The notes below the pieces were generated by a model. The model saw only the letters and a list, made by a program, of their open reading frames with translations, ran no database searches and was not told where the DNA came from. Source: Frigoriglobus tundricola (GTDB lineage: Bacteria > Planctomycetota > Planctomycetia > Gemmatales > Gemmataceae). Taken from it: a stretch of DNA of 64,000 nucleotides. How positions within the stretch are numbered: position 1 is the first letter of the stretch; each line of letters begins with the position of its first letter. Below, in pieces: positions 18,108 through 27,534 of the stretch. The stretch lies in contig NZ_CP053452.2 in the NCBI RefSeq assembly GCF_013128195.2, positions 9,052,001 to 9,116,000 of the forward strand, written 5' to 3'. The position numbers and the translations under genes are program-made.

Positions 18108-18123
18108 CAAGTGGATTCGGGTG

Positions 18124-18146
18124 CCCGACTCTCTCCGAGAGTCGGG
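18124..18146 (+). terminator. Hairpin after the transporter operon
   Basis: A perfect 10-bp stem CCCGACTCTC/GAGAGTCGGG with loop TCC, 16 bases past the permease stop. No T-tract follows. It probably ends or attenuates the transporter message before the regulator gene. Confidence 0.6.
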
Positions 18147-18406
18147 GGCGCCCCCCGAGGAACATGCCCGGTTCTCCGCGAGTCGACACATCTCGTCGCC
18201 GTCGCTGTCTGGAACAGCGGCCCACCCGAATCTGTCAGGGACCGCACTCGGACGCCATTGGTTGTCCGCACGTGCGGTTCCACAACACCTAAAATCGGCC
18301 GTATGATTCTGTAGAATCCCTTTGCACGCCCGGCGCGGTTTCGGTAGACTCCATTTATCACTCAAGCCTGCCCACCCAACTGCGCTGCCTGACTCGCACC
18401 GCGACC

Positions 18407-19114
18407 ATGCCGGACCTGAAAACCGTTTCCGATTCCGCCTTCGACCACGGACTGCGCCGACAGGCGATCGTCCGGGCCATCTTGACCGACGTGTTTCACG
18501 GAAAGATCCGTGCCGGCCAGCGGCTCGTAACAGAGGCGCTTGCGAACCGCTTCGGCGTCAGTCACACGCCGATCCGCGAAGCGCTCATCGAACTCGGGGG
18601 GAGCGGGGTCGTCAACCTGCTGCCCAACCGCGGCGCGGTCGTCCGGAAGGTGACAGCGCGAGACGTCCGCGAGGTGCTCCAGGTTCGGAAGGTTCTGGAG
18701 TGCGAGGCGGTCCGGGGCGCAGCGAAACGCGCCGATCCGGACCGCGTACGCGCGGTCGCGTGCGAAATCCAAGCGCTCGCCGCCGCCCAGGCCGGACCGG
18801 ACGCGGTGACCAAAGCCCGCGAAGTCGACAACGCCTTGCACGATCTGATCTGCGAAAGTTGTGGAAACGGGTTCCTTCGGTCCGAGCTGACCCGTCTCCG
18901 GACGCTCTACCAGGCGTTCCGAGACGTGACCTGGGATCTGGAACAGGACCGGAGCGACTTTCACCGCATCGGCGTGGAGGCCGCGGAACACCTGGCGATC
19001 ACTGCGGCGTTACTGGCCCGCGATCCCAAAGCCGCAGTTCGGGCGATGACCGCCCACATTCGCAGTGGTGTGAAGTACTGGCAGCAAGTGAGCGCGAATC
19101 TGGCTCAAGATTAG
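18407..19114 (+). CDS. GntR-family transcriptional regulator, FCD/FadR type
   Basis: 235 residues. The N-terminal winged helix is typical GntR (LTDVFHGKIRAGQRLVTEALANRFGVSHTPIREALIELGGSGVVNLLPNRGAVV). The C-terminal all-helical FCD domain has the metal/ligand-binding pattern (VLQVRKVLECEAVRGAA, DNALHDLICESCGN, EAAEHLAITAALLARDPKAAVRAMTAHI). It lies about 300 bases behind the permease in the same direction, separated by a hairpin. By position it may control the sugar importer; the dyad at 14410-14442 is a candidate site. Confidence 0.9.
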   Translation: MPDLKTVSDSAFDHGLRRQAIVRAILTDVFHGKIRAGQRLVTEALANRFGVSHTPIREALIELGGSGVVNLLPNRGAVVRKVTARDVREVLQVRKVLECEAVRGAAKRADPDRVRAVACEIQALAAAQAGPDAVTKAREVDNALHDLICESCGNGFLRSELTRLRTLYQAFRDVTWDLEQDRSDFHRIGVEAAEHLAITAALLARDPKAAVRAMTAHIRSGVKYWQQVSANLAQD

Positions 19115-19117
19115 GAC

Positions 19118-19131
19118 CGGCCGATCGGCCG
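19118..19131. promoter_or_regulatory. 14-bp perfect palindrome
   Basis: CGGCCGATCGGCCG lies just after the GntR stop and 35 bases before the DUF1549 gene. It may be a short hairpin or a dimeric protein site; neither can be decided from sequence. Confidence 0.3.
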
Positions 19132-19165
19132 ATGCGACACGACCGCCCCCCGTGAGGTTGCGATA

Positions 19166-22100
19166 ATGAACCGGCCCCTCCTCTCTCTGCTCGTGTGTGG
19201 CAGCCTCGGTGCCCTTGTCATCACCCCCTTCCCGTACTCGGACGCCCACGCCGCGCCGCCCGGGGCTGCCGCAGATGTCAAGCTGGTACCGGCGGCTCCC
19301 AAGGCGAGTACGAACGGCATTGAGTACAACCGCGACGTTCGCCCGATCCTCGCGGAAAACTGCTTCTCCTGTCACGGCCCGGACAGCGCCGCCCGCAAGG
19401 CCGGGCTCCGCCTGGACCTGCGTGAAGACGCCGTGACCATGAAGGCGATCGTCCCCGGCAAGCCGACCGAAAGTGAGATGATCCGGCGCCTGGTAACTGA
19501 CGACGCATCCGAACTCATGCCGCCGGTCAAGTCGAACAAGAAGCTCAAGCCGGAACAGATCGAACTGCTCAAGAAGTGGGTCGCGTCCGGTGCCGAGTAC
19601 CAGGCGCACTGGTCGTTCCTCACACCCACGCGGCCCAAACCGCCGGAGGTGAAGGACAAGGGCTGGGTCCGGAACCCGATCGACAACTTCGTTCTGGCCA
19701 AGCTCGAAGCGGCGGGACTGAGGCCCGCGCCGGAAGCCGACCGCCGCACGCTCGCCCGCCGGCTGGCTCTGGATCTCACCGGCCTGCCACCGGAACCGGC
19801 CGACGTGGAGGCGTTCGTCACCGACACGTCTGACGTGTGGTACGAGAAGTACGTCGAGAAGCTGTTGGCGATGCCGCAGTGGGGCGAGCACCGCGGGCGG
19901 TACTGGCTGGATTACGCCCGGTACGGCGACACCCACGGCATCCACATCGACAACTTCCGCGAGATCTGGGCGTACCGCGACTGGGTCATCAACGCGTTCA
20001 ACGCCAACCAGCCGTTCGACCAGTTCACCATCGACCAGTTGGCGGGCGACCTGCTGCCCAACCCGACGCTCGACCAGCGCATCGCCACCGGCTTCAACCG
20101 GTGCAACATCACCACCAGCGAGGGCGGCGCGATCAACGAGGAGTACCTCGTCCTGTACGCCCGTGACCGTACCGAAACGACCTCCCAAGTCTGGATGGGG
20201 CTGACAACCGGGTGCGCCGTGTGCCACGACCACAAGTACGACCCGGTCTCGCAGCGCGACTTCTACTCGCTCTCCGCGTTCTTCAACAACACCACGCAGA
20301 ACGCGATGGACGGGAACGTTCAGAACACGCCACCCGTCATTCCGGTCCCGCGCGCCGAGGACCGCACCCGTTACTTCGCCATTGGTAAAGAACTGACCGC
20401 CACGAGCGACAAGCTGACCGCTCAGAAGTCCGCCGCGAAACCGGAGTTCGAGAAATGGGCGAAGAGCGCGACTGTCGCAAGCGTCCTGCGGGAGAACCCG
20501 ATCAAGGGGTTGCGATTTCACGCCCCACTCACGGACGGCGCGGGCACGGAGACGCGCTTCTCGGTGGACGGACAGGTGCGGGCCGCGGCCTTCGGCGATG
20601 CGTTCGGCTGGGCGGACGGCCCGCGCGGCGGCAAGGCGTTCGCGGTCAAACCGGCCGGCTCCGGCGCGGCGGTCGCCGTTCCCGAGGCCGGGGACTTCGA
20701 CGGCCAGAAGCAGGCGTTCACCGCGTCGGCTTGGGTGAAGCTCACCCGCGGCAACGCGACGGGCGCGGTCGTCGCCCGCATGGACGGCCCCGCCAAAAAG
20801 CACCGCGGCTGGGACCTCTGGGTGGAGAACGGGCGGATCGGCTCGCACGTCATCCACGAGTACCCTGAAAACGCGCTCAAAGTGGTGAGCGACACGCCGC
20901 TGCCGGTCAACCAGTGGGTCCACGTCGCGGTGGCGCACGACGGATCGGCAAAAGCCACCGGCGCCACACTGTACGTGAACGGCCGCCCACAAGGCGCGGC
21001 GACGCAGAACGACACCCTCAAGGGTCCGACACTGACCGAAGTGCCGTTCGTCATCGGCCAGCGGTCGCTCGGCGACGCCAAACTGATCGGCGCGAGCATC
21101 GAGGACGTGCGGCTCTACGACCGCAAACTGGCCGCGGCGGAATTGGATCAGCTCGCCCACTACGCGGCGGCCGTCGCCGCTGTGACGAAGCCCGCCGCCG
21201 ACCGCAAGCCGGCCGAGACCGAAACCGCGTTCGGCTGGTGGCTGCGGACGTTCGACAAGCCGACCCGCGATCTGGAGGCGCAGGTCGCGGCGCTCCGGAG
21301 CGAAGAAGCGGCGATCAAGTCGCGCGGCACCATTGCCCACGTTATGAACGAGAAGCCGGGCGAGCCGACGGCTTTCGTACTGTTCCGCGGCGACTACGAC
21401 AAGCGCCGCGACCCGGTCAAGGCGGACACGCCCAAGGTGATGCCGCCGCTGCCGACCGACGTGCCGCGCAACCGGATCGGCCTGGCGAAGTGGCTGGTCT
21501 CGAAGGACCACCCGCTGACGGCCCGCGTGACGGTCAATCGCTACTGGCAGGAGGTGTTCGGCACCGGGCTGGTCCGCACCAGCGGCGATTTCGGTATCGC
21601 CGGCGAACTGCCGTCGCACCCCGAGTTGCTCGACTGGATGGCCGTTGAGTTCCGGGAGCCCACCGCAGGGCTCTGCTGCGCCGACCCGAACCCGTGGGAC
21701 GTGAAGCAGTTCTTCCGGTTACTGGTCACCTCGGCGACCTATCGGCAAGCGGCCGTCACGACGCCGGAGAAACTCGACAAGGACCGTGACAACCGGCTCC
21801 TGTCGCGCGGCCCGCGGTTCCGCATGGACGCCGAGATGATCCGCGACCAGGCGCTCGCCGCCAGCGGCCTTCTGGTGCGCAAGCTGGGCGGACCGAGCGT
21901 GCGGCCGTACCAGCCGGACGGGGTGTGGGAGGCGGTCGCGATGCCCGGCTCGAACACCCGCGACTACCGTCGCGACGCCGGCGAGAACCTGTACCGGCGG
22001 AGCATGTACACGTTCTGGAAGCGGTCGGCCCCGCCGGCCTCGATGGAAGTCCTGAACGCGCCGAGCCGCGAGACCTGCACCGTCCGCCGCGACCGCACGA

Positions 22101-22444
22101 ACACGCCGCTCGCGGCGCTGCTGACGCTGAACGACGTGCAGTTCGTGGAGGCCGCCCGCGTACTGGCGGAGAAGGCGCTCGCGTCCGCCACGGACGACAC
22201 CAAGCGCCTCGATTTCATCGCGAAGCGCCTGCTCAGCCGCCCGTTCCGGGAGGCGGAAGCGGTCATCGTGCGGGACGGGCTGAAATCACTCCGCGCGAAC
22301 TACGCCGCGAAGCCGGACGAAGCGAAGAAGCTCGTCGCGTTCGGCGAATCGAAGCCCGATCCGAAGCTCGATGCGAGCGAACTGGCCGCGTGGACGATGC
22401 TCGCCAACCAGTTGATGAACCTGGACGAGGTGCTGAATAAGTAG
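19166..22444 (+). CDS. Secreted PSCyt1/DUF1549/DUF1553 protein with haem motif and LamG-like insert
   Basis: 1092 residues with a signal peptide. A planctomycete cytochrome-like domain carries one CxxCH motif (C66-F-S-C69-H70) within NRDVRPILAENCFSCHGPD. DUF1549 follows (NPIDNFVLAKLEAAGLRPAP, LDLTGLPPEP, YWLDYARYGDTHGIH). A concanavalin/LamG-like domain is inserted at about residues 450-640 (GLRFHAPLTDGAG, FTASAWVKL, VIGQRSLGDAKLIGASIEDVRLYD). DUF1553 closes it (RNRIGLAKWLVSKDHPLTARVTVNRYW...GTGLVRTSGDFGI). GAGG precedes the ATG. This type is always paired with a DUF1501 protein, here the next gene. Proposed roles concern export or degradation of complex sulfated polysaccharides; not proven. 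Confidence 0.92.
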   Translation: MNRPLLSLLVCGSLGALVITPFPYSDAHAAPPGAAADVKLVPAAPKASTNGIEYNRDVRPILAENCFSCHGPDSAARKAGLRLDLREDAVTMKAIVPGKPTESEMIRRLVTDDASELMPPVKSNKKLKPEQIELLKKWVASGAEYQAHWSFLTPTRPKPPEVKDKGWVRNPIDNFVLAKLEAAGLRPAPEADRRTLARRLALDLTGLPPEPADVEAFVTDTSDVWYEKYVEKLLAMPQWGEHRGRYWLDYARYGDTHGIHIDNFREIWAYRDWVINAFNANQPFDQFTIDQLAGDLLPNPTLDQRIATGFNRCNITTSEGGAINEEYLVLYARDRTETTSQVWMGLTTGCAVCHDHKYDPVSQRDFYSLSAFFNNTTQNAMDGNVQNTPPVIPVPRAEDRTRYFAIGKELTATSDKLTAQKSAAKPEFEKWAKSATVASVLRENPIKGLRFHAPLTDGAGTETRFSVDGQVRAAAFGDAFGWADGPRGGKAFAVKPAGSGAAVAVPEAGDFDGQKQAFTASAWVKLTRGNATGAVVARMDGPAKKHRGWDLWVENGRIGSHVIHEYPENALKVVSDTPLPVNQWVHVAVAHDGSAKATGATLYVNGRPQGAATQNDTLKGPTLTEVPFVIGQRSLGDAKLIGASIEDVRLYDRKLAAAELDQLAHYAAAVAAVTKPAADRKPAETETAFGWWLRTFDKPTRDLEAQVAALRSEEAAIKSRGTIAHVMNEKPGEPTAFVLFRGDYDKRRDPVKADTPKVMPPLPTDVPRNRIGLAKWLVSKDHPLTARVTVNRYWQEVFGTGLVRTSGDFGIAGELPSHPELLDWMAVEFREPTAGLCCADPNPWDVKQFFRLLVTSATYRQAAVTTPEKLDKDRDNRLLSRGPRFRMDAEMIRDQALAASGLLVRKLGGPSVRPYQPDGVWEAVAMPGSNTRDYRRDAGENLYRRSMYTFWKRSAPPASMEVLNAPSRETCTVRRDRTNTPLAALLTLNDVQFVEAARVLAEKALASATDDTKRLDFIAKRLLSRPFREAEAVIVRDGLKSLRANYAAKPDEAKKLVAFGESKPDPKLDASELAAWTMLANQLMNLDEVLNK

Positions 22445-22459
22445 CGGAATTCTTTTCGG

Positions 22460-22487
22460 CCCCGGAGTGTCAACTCCAGGGCTTTTG
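22460..22487 (+). terminator. Weak hairpin between the DUF1549 and DUF1501 genes
   Basis: The stem CCCGGAGT/ACTCCAGGG (one bulged A, loop GTCA) is followed by CTTTTG. It sits 20 bases after the DUF1549 stop and before the DUF1501 start, so it may attenuate rather than separate the pair. Confidence 0.45.
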
Positions 22488-22514
22488 AGCGAACCAACTA
22501 GCCAAGGGCATTCA

Positions 22515-23999
22515 ATGAACCTCTTCCACAACCCCGCCGCCCTCGAACTCACCCGCCGGCACTTCTTCGCCTCGACCGGGCTCTCGCTCGGGAGCATGGC
22601 GCTCGCGAGCCTCGCCGGTCGGGCCGCGGACGGCGCGCCGGTGCCGCGCGACGGCGCCGACACCACAACCGGGACCGGCGCGGCGCTCGCACACACGCAC
22701 TTCCCGACGAAGTGCAAGAACGTCATCTATCTGCACATGGTCGGCGGCCCGGCCCAGATGGACCTGTACGACTACAAGCCCAAGATGAAGGAGTACTTCG
22801 ACAAGGACCTGCCGGACAGCGTCCGCATGGGCCAGCGGCTCACCACCATGACCAGCGGGCAGGCGCGGTTCCCGATCGCGCCGAGCAAGTACAAGTTCGC
22901 CCGGCAGGGTCAGTGCGGCATGTGGATCAGCGAGACGCTGCCGCACACGGCGAAAATGGCCGACGACATGGCGTTCATCCGCTCGATGCACACCGAGGCC
23001 ATCAACCACGAGCCGGCCATCACGATGATGCAGACCGGCAACATGGTCACCGGGCGCCCCTGCCTCGGGGCGTGGGCCAGCTACGGCCTCGGCTCGCTCA
23101 ACCAGAACCTGCCCGCGTTCGTGGTGATGGTGGCGAAACCGAGCAACCAGGAACAGATCCAGGCGATCTCCGCCCGCCTGTGGCAGTCGGGCTACCTGCC
23201 GGGCGAACACGCCGCGGTCAGCTTCCGCGCCGCGAGCGACCCGATCCTCTTCATCAACAACCCGCCGGGCGTCTCGCCGGGGGTCCGCCGCACCACGCTC
23301 GACGGGCTGACCAAGCTGAACGAACTCAACCACGACCTGCTAAACGACCCGGAAACGAAGACCCGGATCGCCCAGTACGAGATGGCGTACCGGATGCAGT
23401 CGAGCGTCCCCGAACTGACGGACCTGTCGAAAGAGCCGCAGAAGGTGCTCGACCTGTACGGCCCGGACGTGAAGAAGTCCGGCAGCTTCGCGCACACGGC
23501 GCTCACCGCCCGGCGGCTGGTGGAGCGCGGCGTCCGGTTCGTGCAGGTGTACCACAACAACTGGGACCACCACGGCAACCTGCCCGGCCGCATGGCCGAC
23601 CAGACCCGCGACGTGGACCAGCCGTGCTGGGGCCTGATCCGGGACCTCAAGCGCCTCGGCCTGTTCGACAGCACCCTGGTGATCTGGGGCGGCGAGTTCG
23701 GCCGCACGATCTACAGCCAGGGCGGCGTGAGTGCCACCAACTACGGTCGCGACCACCACCCGCGCTGCTTCACGATGTGGATGGCCGGCGGCGGGTCGAA
23801 GGGCGGCTCCATCTATGGGGAAACGGACGACTTCAGCTATAACATCGTTAAGGATCCGGTCCACGTCCGCGACCTGCACGCCACCGTCCTGCGGCTGCTC
23901 GGCATCGACCACGACAAGTTCACTTTCCGCTTCCAGGGACTCGATCAGAAGCTCACCGGCGTGGAGAAGGCGCACGTCATCCAGGATTTGATTGCGTGA
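22515..23999 (+). CDS. Tat-exported DUF1501 protein
   Basis: 494 residues from the ATG at 22515 (AAGG upstream). The Tat signal is LTRRHFFASTGLSLGSMALASLA. The body is the DUF1501 alkaline-phosphatase-like fold: VIYLHMVGGPAQMDLYDYKP, FIRSMHTEAINHEPA, RPCLGAWASYGLGS, GVRFVQVYHNNWDHHGN, TLVIWGGEFGRT and DHHPRCFTMWMAGGGSKGGS. It is the obligate partner of the preceding DUF1549 protein in planctomycetes; the biochemical activity is unproven, although the fold suggests a metal-dependent sulfatase or phosphatase. Confidence 0.93.
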   Translation: MNLFHNPAALELTRRHFFASTGLSLGSMALASLAGRAADGAPVPRDGADTTTGTGAALAHTHFPTKCKNVIYLHMVGGPAQMDLYDYKPKMKEYFDKDLPDSVRMGQRLTTMTSGQARFPIAPSKYKFARQGQCGMWISETLPHTAKMADDMAFIRSMHTEAINHEPAITMMQTGNMVTGRPCLGAWASYGLGSLNQNLPAFVVMVAKPSNQEQIQAISARLWQSGYLPGEHAAVSFRAASDPILFINNPPGVSPGVRRTTLDGLTKLNELNHDLLNDPETKTRIAQYEMAYRMQSSVPELTDLSKEPQKVLDLYGPDVKKSGSFAHTALTARRLVERGVRFVQVYHNNWDHHGNLPGRMADQTRDVDQPCWGLIRDLKRLGLFDSTLVIWGGEFGRTIYSQGGVSATNYGRDHHPRCFTMWMAGGGSKGGSIYGETDDFSYNIVKDPVHVRDLHATVLRLLGIDHDKFTFRFQGLDQKLTGVEKAHVIQDLIA

Positions 24000-24014
24000 G
24001 GAGCGATTTTGTAG

Positions 24015-24043
24015 GGTGGGACAAGGCTTGGCGCCGTCCCACC
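24015..24043. repeat. Short REP-like hairpin (GGTGGGAC/GTCCCACC)
   Basis: Perfect 8-bp arms 24015-24022 and 24036-24043, with GGC/GCC pairing inside, just past the DUF1501 stop. The context GTAGGGTGGGAC matches a style of dispersed hairpin seen in many bacterial genomes. It resembles the larger palindrome at 5331-5394 and may also terminate the DUF1501 transcript. Confidence 0.6.
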
Positions 24044-24077
24044 GGATTCGCGCCGAGTTTTTGAAGCCCGAACAACG

Positions 24078-24390
24078 TCAGTAGAGCGCGGCGTAGCCGG
24101 AGGCAACTGTGAGGAGCACGGACAGCACCGTGAGCGTGTGGTAGCCCGCGGTCAGCCACCACGTCGTCAGGTGCGGTTGCACGTCGAATACGGCTTGCAG
24201 CGACACACGCACGCCCAAAGCAGTACCGCGGAGCCGCTCGCCGCCCGGCCGAGTCGCGAACCGGCGGCCAGTTCATCGGCGCAGGTCAGGCTCATTAGCC
24301 CCGGCGCGATGATTTTCATGACCACGTACACGCCCACGTAACCCAAGACTCGATTCCGCGTGCGCTCGCATGCCTAAGCCCGCTCCGTCG
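24078..24390 (-). pseudogene. Decayed small membrane-protein gene
   Basis: On the minus strand the segment ends in a natural-looking membrane tail, PHLTTWWLTAGYHTLTVL then SVLLTVASGYAALY, with TGA at 24078. Upstream, another phase reads ERTRNRVLGYVGVYVVMKII and APGLMSLT, also membrane-like. The phases do not join: the upstream frame runs into a stop shortly after its switch point near 24205. No single frame spans both parts, so the gene is broken. The family is not named. Confidence 0.5.
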
Positions 24391-24469
24391 AACGGGCGAA
24401 TTTTGGCATGTAAATAACACACGGTCGTTCGCCCACAACGACCGTTATATGGGGCTTGGTGCGTCCCCG

Positions 24470-26239
24470 TCAGCGCGCTCCGGCGACCCGCTTCGGTTTC
24501 TCCTGGCCCTCGGTTACGTCCCAGTACGCGTCGGGGTCCAGACCGGTCACCTCCTGGACCTTCCCCGATGGCCAGTAGACGGTCGCCTTGTTGATCTTCG
24601 TATCCGTGTTGAGTCCGAACACGAGGCGCGGGTCGCTGGTGGACCCGTAGCTCCCGCCGCCCTTCGCGAACCGCGTCTGCCGTCCGCCCGCCGTCTCGAT
24701 GACCACCCGGGCGCCGACGATGTCCGCGCCCTTCTCGCCCAGGAGCCGCACCCCGACCCAGTGCCGGCCGGTCGTATCGGCGACGTTCCGCAGCACGACC
24801 ACCGGTTCGTTCAGGTGGCTCACGACCACGTCCACCTTGCCGTCGTTGTCCAGGTCCCCGAACGCCGCCCCGCGGGCGTTGTGCGGTTCGCTCAGGTAGG
24901 GCCAACCGCGGGTCACCGCCGGCTTGAATCTGCCATTCTCGTTGCGGAGGAGCGTGGGCTTCTGCCGCCGGTCGAGTTTGGTCGGGAAGCGGATCGCGTG
25001 GCCGCTGACGATGAGCAGGTCGTCCCAACCGCGGTGGTCCAGGTCGAGGAACCCGGTGCCCCAGCTCACATAGTTCCCCCCGATCACCGCGATCCCGGAC
25101 TGCTGCGTGTCGAAGGTGAACCGCGGCTGGCCCTTCTCGGTGCGGTTCTTGTAGAGGGCCGGCAGTTCGTTCTCGTAGTTGGTGACGAACAGCGACGCCC
25201 GCCCGCTCCGGTCGAAGTCGGCGACGGCGATTCCCATGCTCCCGTTGGCGACGCCGCGGTCGTCGCGGGCCACGCCCGCGAGCAGCCCGACCTCTTGCAG
25301 AACGAGTTCGCCCGGTTTCCCGCGGTTCATGTACAGGAAGTTGTCGTCGGTGTCGTTGGCGGCGTACACGTCCGGGCGGCCGTCGTTGTCCACGTCCACC
25401 AGCACCGCCCCGATCCCCCGCCCGTCCCTCCGGAGCTTCACCGTGTCGCGCGTGTCCGTGAACGTGCCGTCGCGGTTGTTGCGGTAGAGCGTGTGGACGA
25501 GCGGCTGGAAGCGCCGCGGCGGGCACACGTCGCGCTTGCTCCCGTCGTAGGTGCAGTCGGTCGGGTGGTTGGTCTCGAACCCCCAATCGCCGTAATGGCT
25601 GACGTAGAGTTCGGGGTACCCGTCGCCGTCGAGGTCGCCCCAGGCGGCCGAAGTGGACCACATGGCGTCAGTCAGCCCCGCCTTTTTGGTCACATCCACG
25701 AACTGTCGTCCCCCCGTCCCGTCCGCCTCGTTGTGGAGGAGCACGAGGCGATTGTACCCGGTGACGAGCAGATCGGGCCAGCCGTCGCGGTCGAAGTCGA
25801 ACGCGGCCGCACCGTGACTGTACTGAAAATCGATCGCGCTCAGTCCCACTTTCTCGGACGCGTCCACGAATTTGAACCCGCCGAGGTTGCGGTACAACTT
25901 GCACGGGCGCCCGAGCACTTTCTTCGCGTCGTAATCCCCGCCGCCCGGGAGGAACACGTCCAGGAGGCCGTCGCCATCGTAGTCGAGGAGCGCGACCCCG
26001 CCGCCGAGCGATTCGATGATCGCCAGGTGCCCGACCTCTTCGCCGTTCCGATAGGTAAAGGTGACCCCACTCGTCGGCGTAACGTCGGCAAACGGCGCGG
26101 GACCGGCCTGCGGTTCGGGCTCAGAGGCAACGGGTTCGGGCGCCCTCTCCGCACACGCGGGGATAAGCACGACAATGCACCCGAATAAGCACGCAGGCGC
26201 AATAAAGACCAGCAAATTGATGTGCGAGCTGCGAGACAT
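24470..26239 (-). CDS. CRTAC1/ASPIC-UnbV lipoprotein with FG-GAP/VCBS repeats
   Basis: 589 residues from the ATG at 26239 (AGGA upstream). The N-terminus has a lipobox (LIPAC). The body is a seven-blade FG-GAP/VCBS propeller with many calcium-binding loops of the D-x-D-x-D-G type (LLDYDGDGLLDVF, WGDLDGDGYPELY, LVDVDNDGRPDVY, FGDLDNDGKVDVV). It closes with the ASPIC/UnbV domain (GRHWVGVRLLGEKGADIVGARVVIETAGGRQTRF...VYWPSGKVQEV). These are extracellular calcium-stabilised binding proteins, abundant in planctomycetes. The partner ligand is unknown. Confidence 0.9.
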   Translation of the reverse strand: MSRSSHINLLVFIAPACLFGCIVVLIPACAERAPEPVASEPEPQAGPAPFADVTPTSGVTFTYRNGEEVGHLAIIESLGGGVALLDYDGDGLLDVFLPGGGDYDAKKVLGRPCKLYRNLGGFKFVDASEKVGLSAIDFQYSHGAAAFDFDRDGWPDLLVTGYNRLVLLHNEADGTGGRQFVDVTKKAGLTDAMWSTSAAWGDLDGDGYPELYVSHYGDWGFETNHPTDCTYDGSKRDVCPPRRFQPLVHTLYRNNRDGTFTDTRDTVKLRRDGRGIGAVLVDVDNDGRPDVYAANDTDDNFLYMNRGKPGELVLQEVGLLAGVARDDRGVANGSMGIAVADFDRSGRASLFVTNYENELPALYKNRTEKGQPRFTFDTQQSGIAVIGGNYVSWGTGFLDLDHRGWDDLLIVSGHAIRFPTKLDRRQKPTLLRNENGRFKPAVTRGWPYLSEPHNARGAAFGDLDNDGKVDVVVSHLNEPVVVLRNVADTTGRHWVGVRLLGEKGADIVGARVVIETAGGRQTRFAKGGGSYGSTSDPRLVFGLNTDTKINKATVYWPSGKVQEVTGLDPDAYWDVTEGQEKPKRVAGAR

Positions 26240-26362
26240 GAGACATGTCCTAACGGAGAGAGCTGCTCCGGGGCGAGTCTCCCCTGGAGTCTTTAACAAA
26301 ACTGTACGAAGAAAACCGACCCGGGGATCGCCGGAAATGGAGAATTAAATCAGAACTGAGGC

Positions 26363-26391
26363 TTGACGCGACGAAGGTCTCCGATTAGAGT
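26363..26391 (+). promoter_or_regulatory. Sigma70-type promoter
   Basis: TTGACG (26363-26368) and TAGAGT (26386-26391) are spaced by 17 bases, about 90 bases before the DUF1559 gene. A hairpin-forming leader (GGTGTGGG and CCCATATACACC) lies between promoter and start codon. Confidence 0.55.
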
Positions 26392-26482
26392 CGCTTTAAG
26401 GTGTGGGAATCCCTTCATCCCATATACACCGATTCGCGTTGTCTGATATCCGTTCTCCCAATCTTCTTTGTCGGAGGCCCGC

Positions 26483-27367
26483 GTGTTCTCTCCCGCATCA
26501 AGCGCGCGTCGCGCGTTCACGTTGATTGAGCTCCTGGTGGTGATCGCGATCATCGCGATTCTCATCGGGTTGCTCCTACCTGCCGTCCAAAAAGTTCGGG
26601 AAGCTGCGGCCCGCATGAGCAGCGGCAACAACCTCAAGCAGATGTCGCTGGCCCTTCACAACTACGCTGGGAACTCGACCAGCGGCCAGCTCCCACCGGC
26701 TTACGGCCAGGTGCCGTCGAATTTGGGCTGGGGTTCGGTGGGTGGCTCCGAAGGTCCCGTCTACTTTCACCTGCTCCCCTTCATCGAACAATCGAACTTG
26801 TACACCGCCTCGCGCACGAGTAGCAACGGCCAGCCCCTCGGGTACTTGGGCGCTCAGCTCAACTGGGAAGGCTCGCCGCGGACGGTGAAGACGTACATTG
26901 CACCCGCCGATTCCACCAACGATCCCACCCAAGACTATTCGAGTTACCGCACGAACCTCCTCGCGTTTTCCCCCCCGCCGGGCTCGAACAGCTGGGACGG
27001 CCCGCGTTTGCCCGCGACCTTCTCTGATGGGACGTCCAGCACCGTCGCCTTCGCCGAAGGGTACGCCAACCTCCCGAGCAACTCCCACGCCACCTGGTGG
27101 TGGTACACCATGGACAACAGCGCCTGTCCCAACGGCGGCCGTTGCAACGGTCCCTCCTACCTCTCGACCGCGACGACTTCACCCCCCTTCACAACTCAAC
27201 CTCCCCAGACGGCCCTCTGGGACCGGCCCAATTCGTTCAATGGTGTCAATATCCAGGTTTCACTGATGGACGGCTCGGTTCGTTCGGTCTCAACGGGCGT
27301 CTCCGCTCTGACGTGGTATTACGCCAATCACCCGTCGGACGGGATGGTGCTCGGCAGTGACTGGTAG
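26483..27367 (+). CDS. DUF1559 pseudopilin-like protein
   Basis: 294 residues from the GTG at 26483; GGAGG lies seven bases upstream. The N-terminus is a type IV pilin/type II secretion leader with cleavage before FTLIELLVV, followed by one hydrophobic helix (VVIAIIAILIGLLLPAVQKV) and REAAARMSSGNNLKQMSLALHNY, typical of DUF1559. The C-terminal part ends in NIQVSLMDGSVRSVSTGVSALTWYYA, the family's H-X9-DG-like tail. Planctomycetes have many copies, thought to be exported, pilin-like surface or envelope proteins. The next gene is the lipoprotein commonly found behind DUF1559 genes. Confidence 0.93.
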   Translation: MFSPASSARRAFTLIELLVVIAIIAILIGLLLPAVQKVREAAARMSSGNNLKQMSLALHNYAGNSTSGQLPPAYGQVPSNLGWGSVGGSEGPVYFHLLPFIEQSNLYTASRTSSNGQPLGYLGAQLNWEGSPRTVKTYIAPADSTNDPTQDYSSYRTNLLAFSPPPGSNSWDGPRLPATFSDGTSSTVAFAEGYANLPSNSHATWWWYTMDNSACPNGGRCNGPSYLSTATTSPPFTTQPPQTALWDRPNSFNGVNIQVSLMDGSVRSVSTGVSALTWYYANHPSDGMVLGSDW

Positions 27368-27534
27368 TCGGTCGCTCCAAGTTTAGCCCGAGACATTTGC
27401 CAGCACAAATCTGTGATCAAATTTGAGGGCGAGGCGCCGACTCTTACGAGTCCGGCACCTCGCTTCTCTGCACGGATACTTCGTTTGTCGTTTTCATCGC
27501 TCCCATTGCTCTCCAACAGATGACGAGGTGACAA

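Noticed and set aside
19010..21619. 869-residue open frame on the minus strand
   Set aside because: It is antisense to the DUF1549 gene, Arg/Val-rich, and has no domain; a high-GC shadow frame.
24449..26188. 579-residue plus-strand frame
   Set aside because: Antisense to the CRTAC1-like gene, with Val/Arg/Pro-rich shadow composition.
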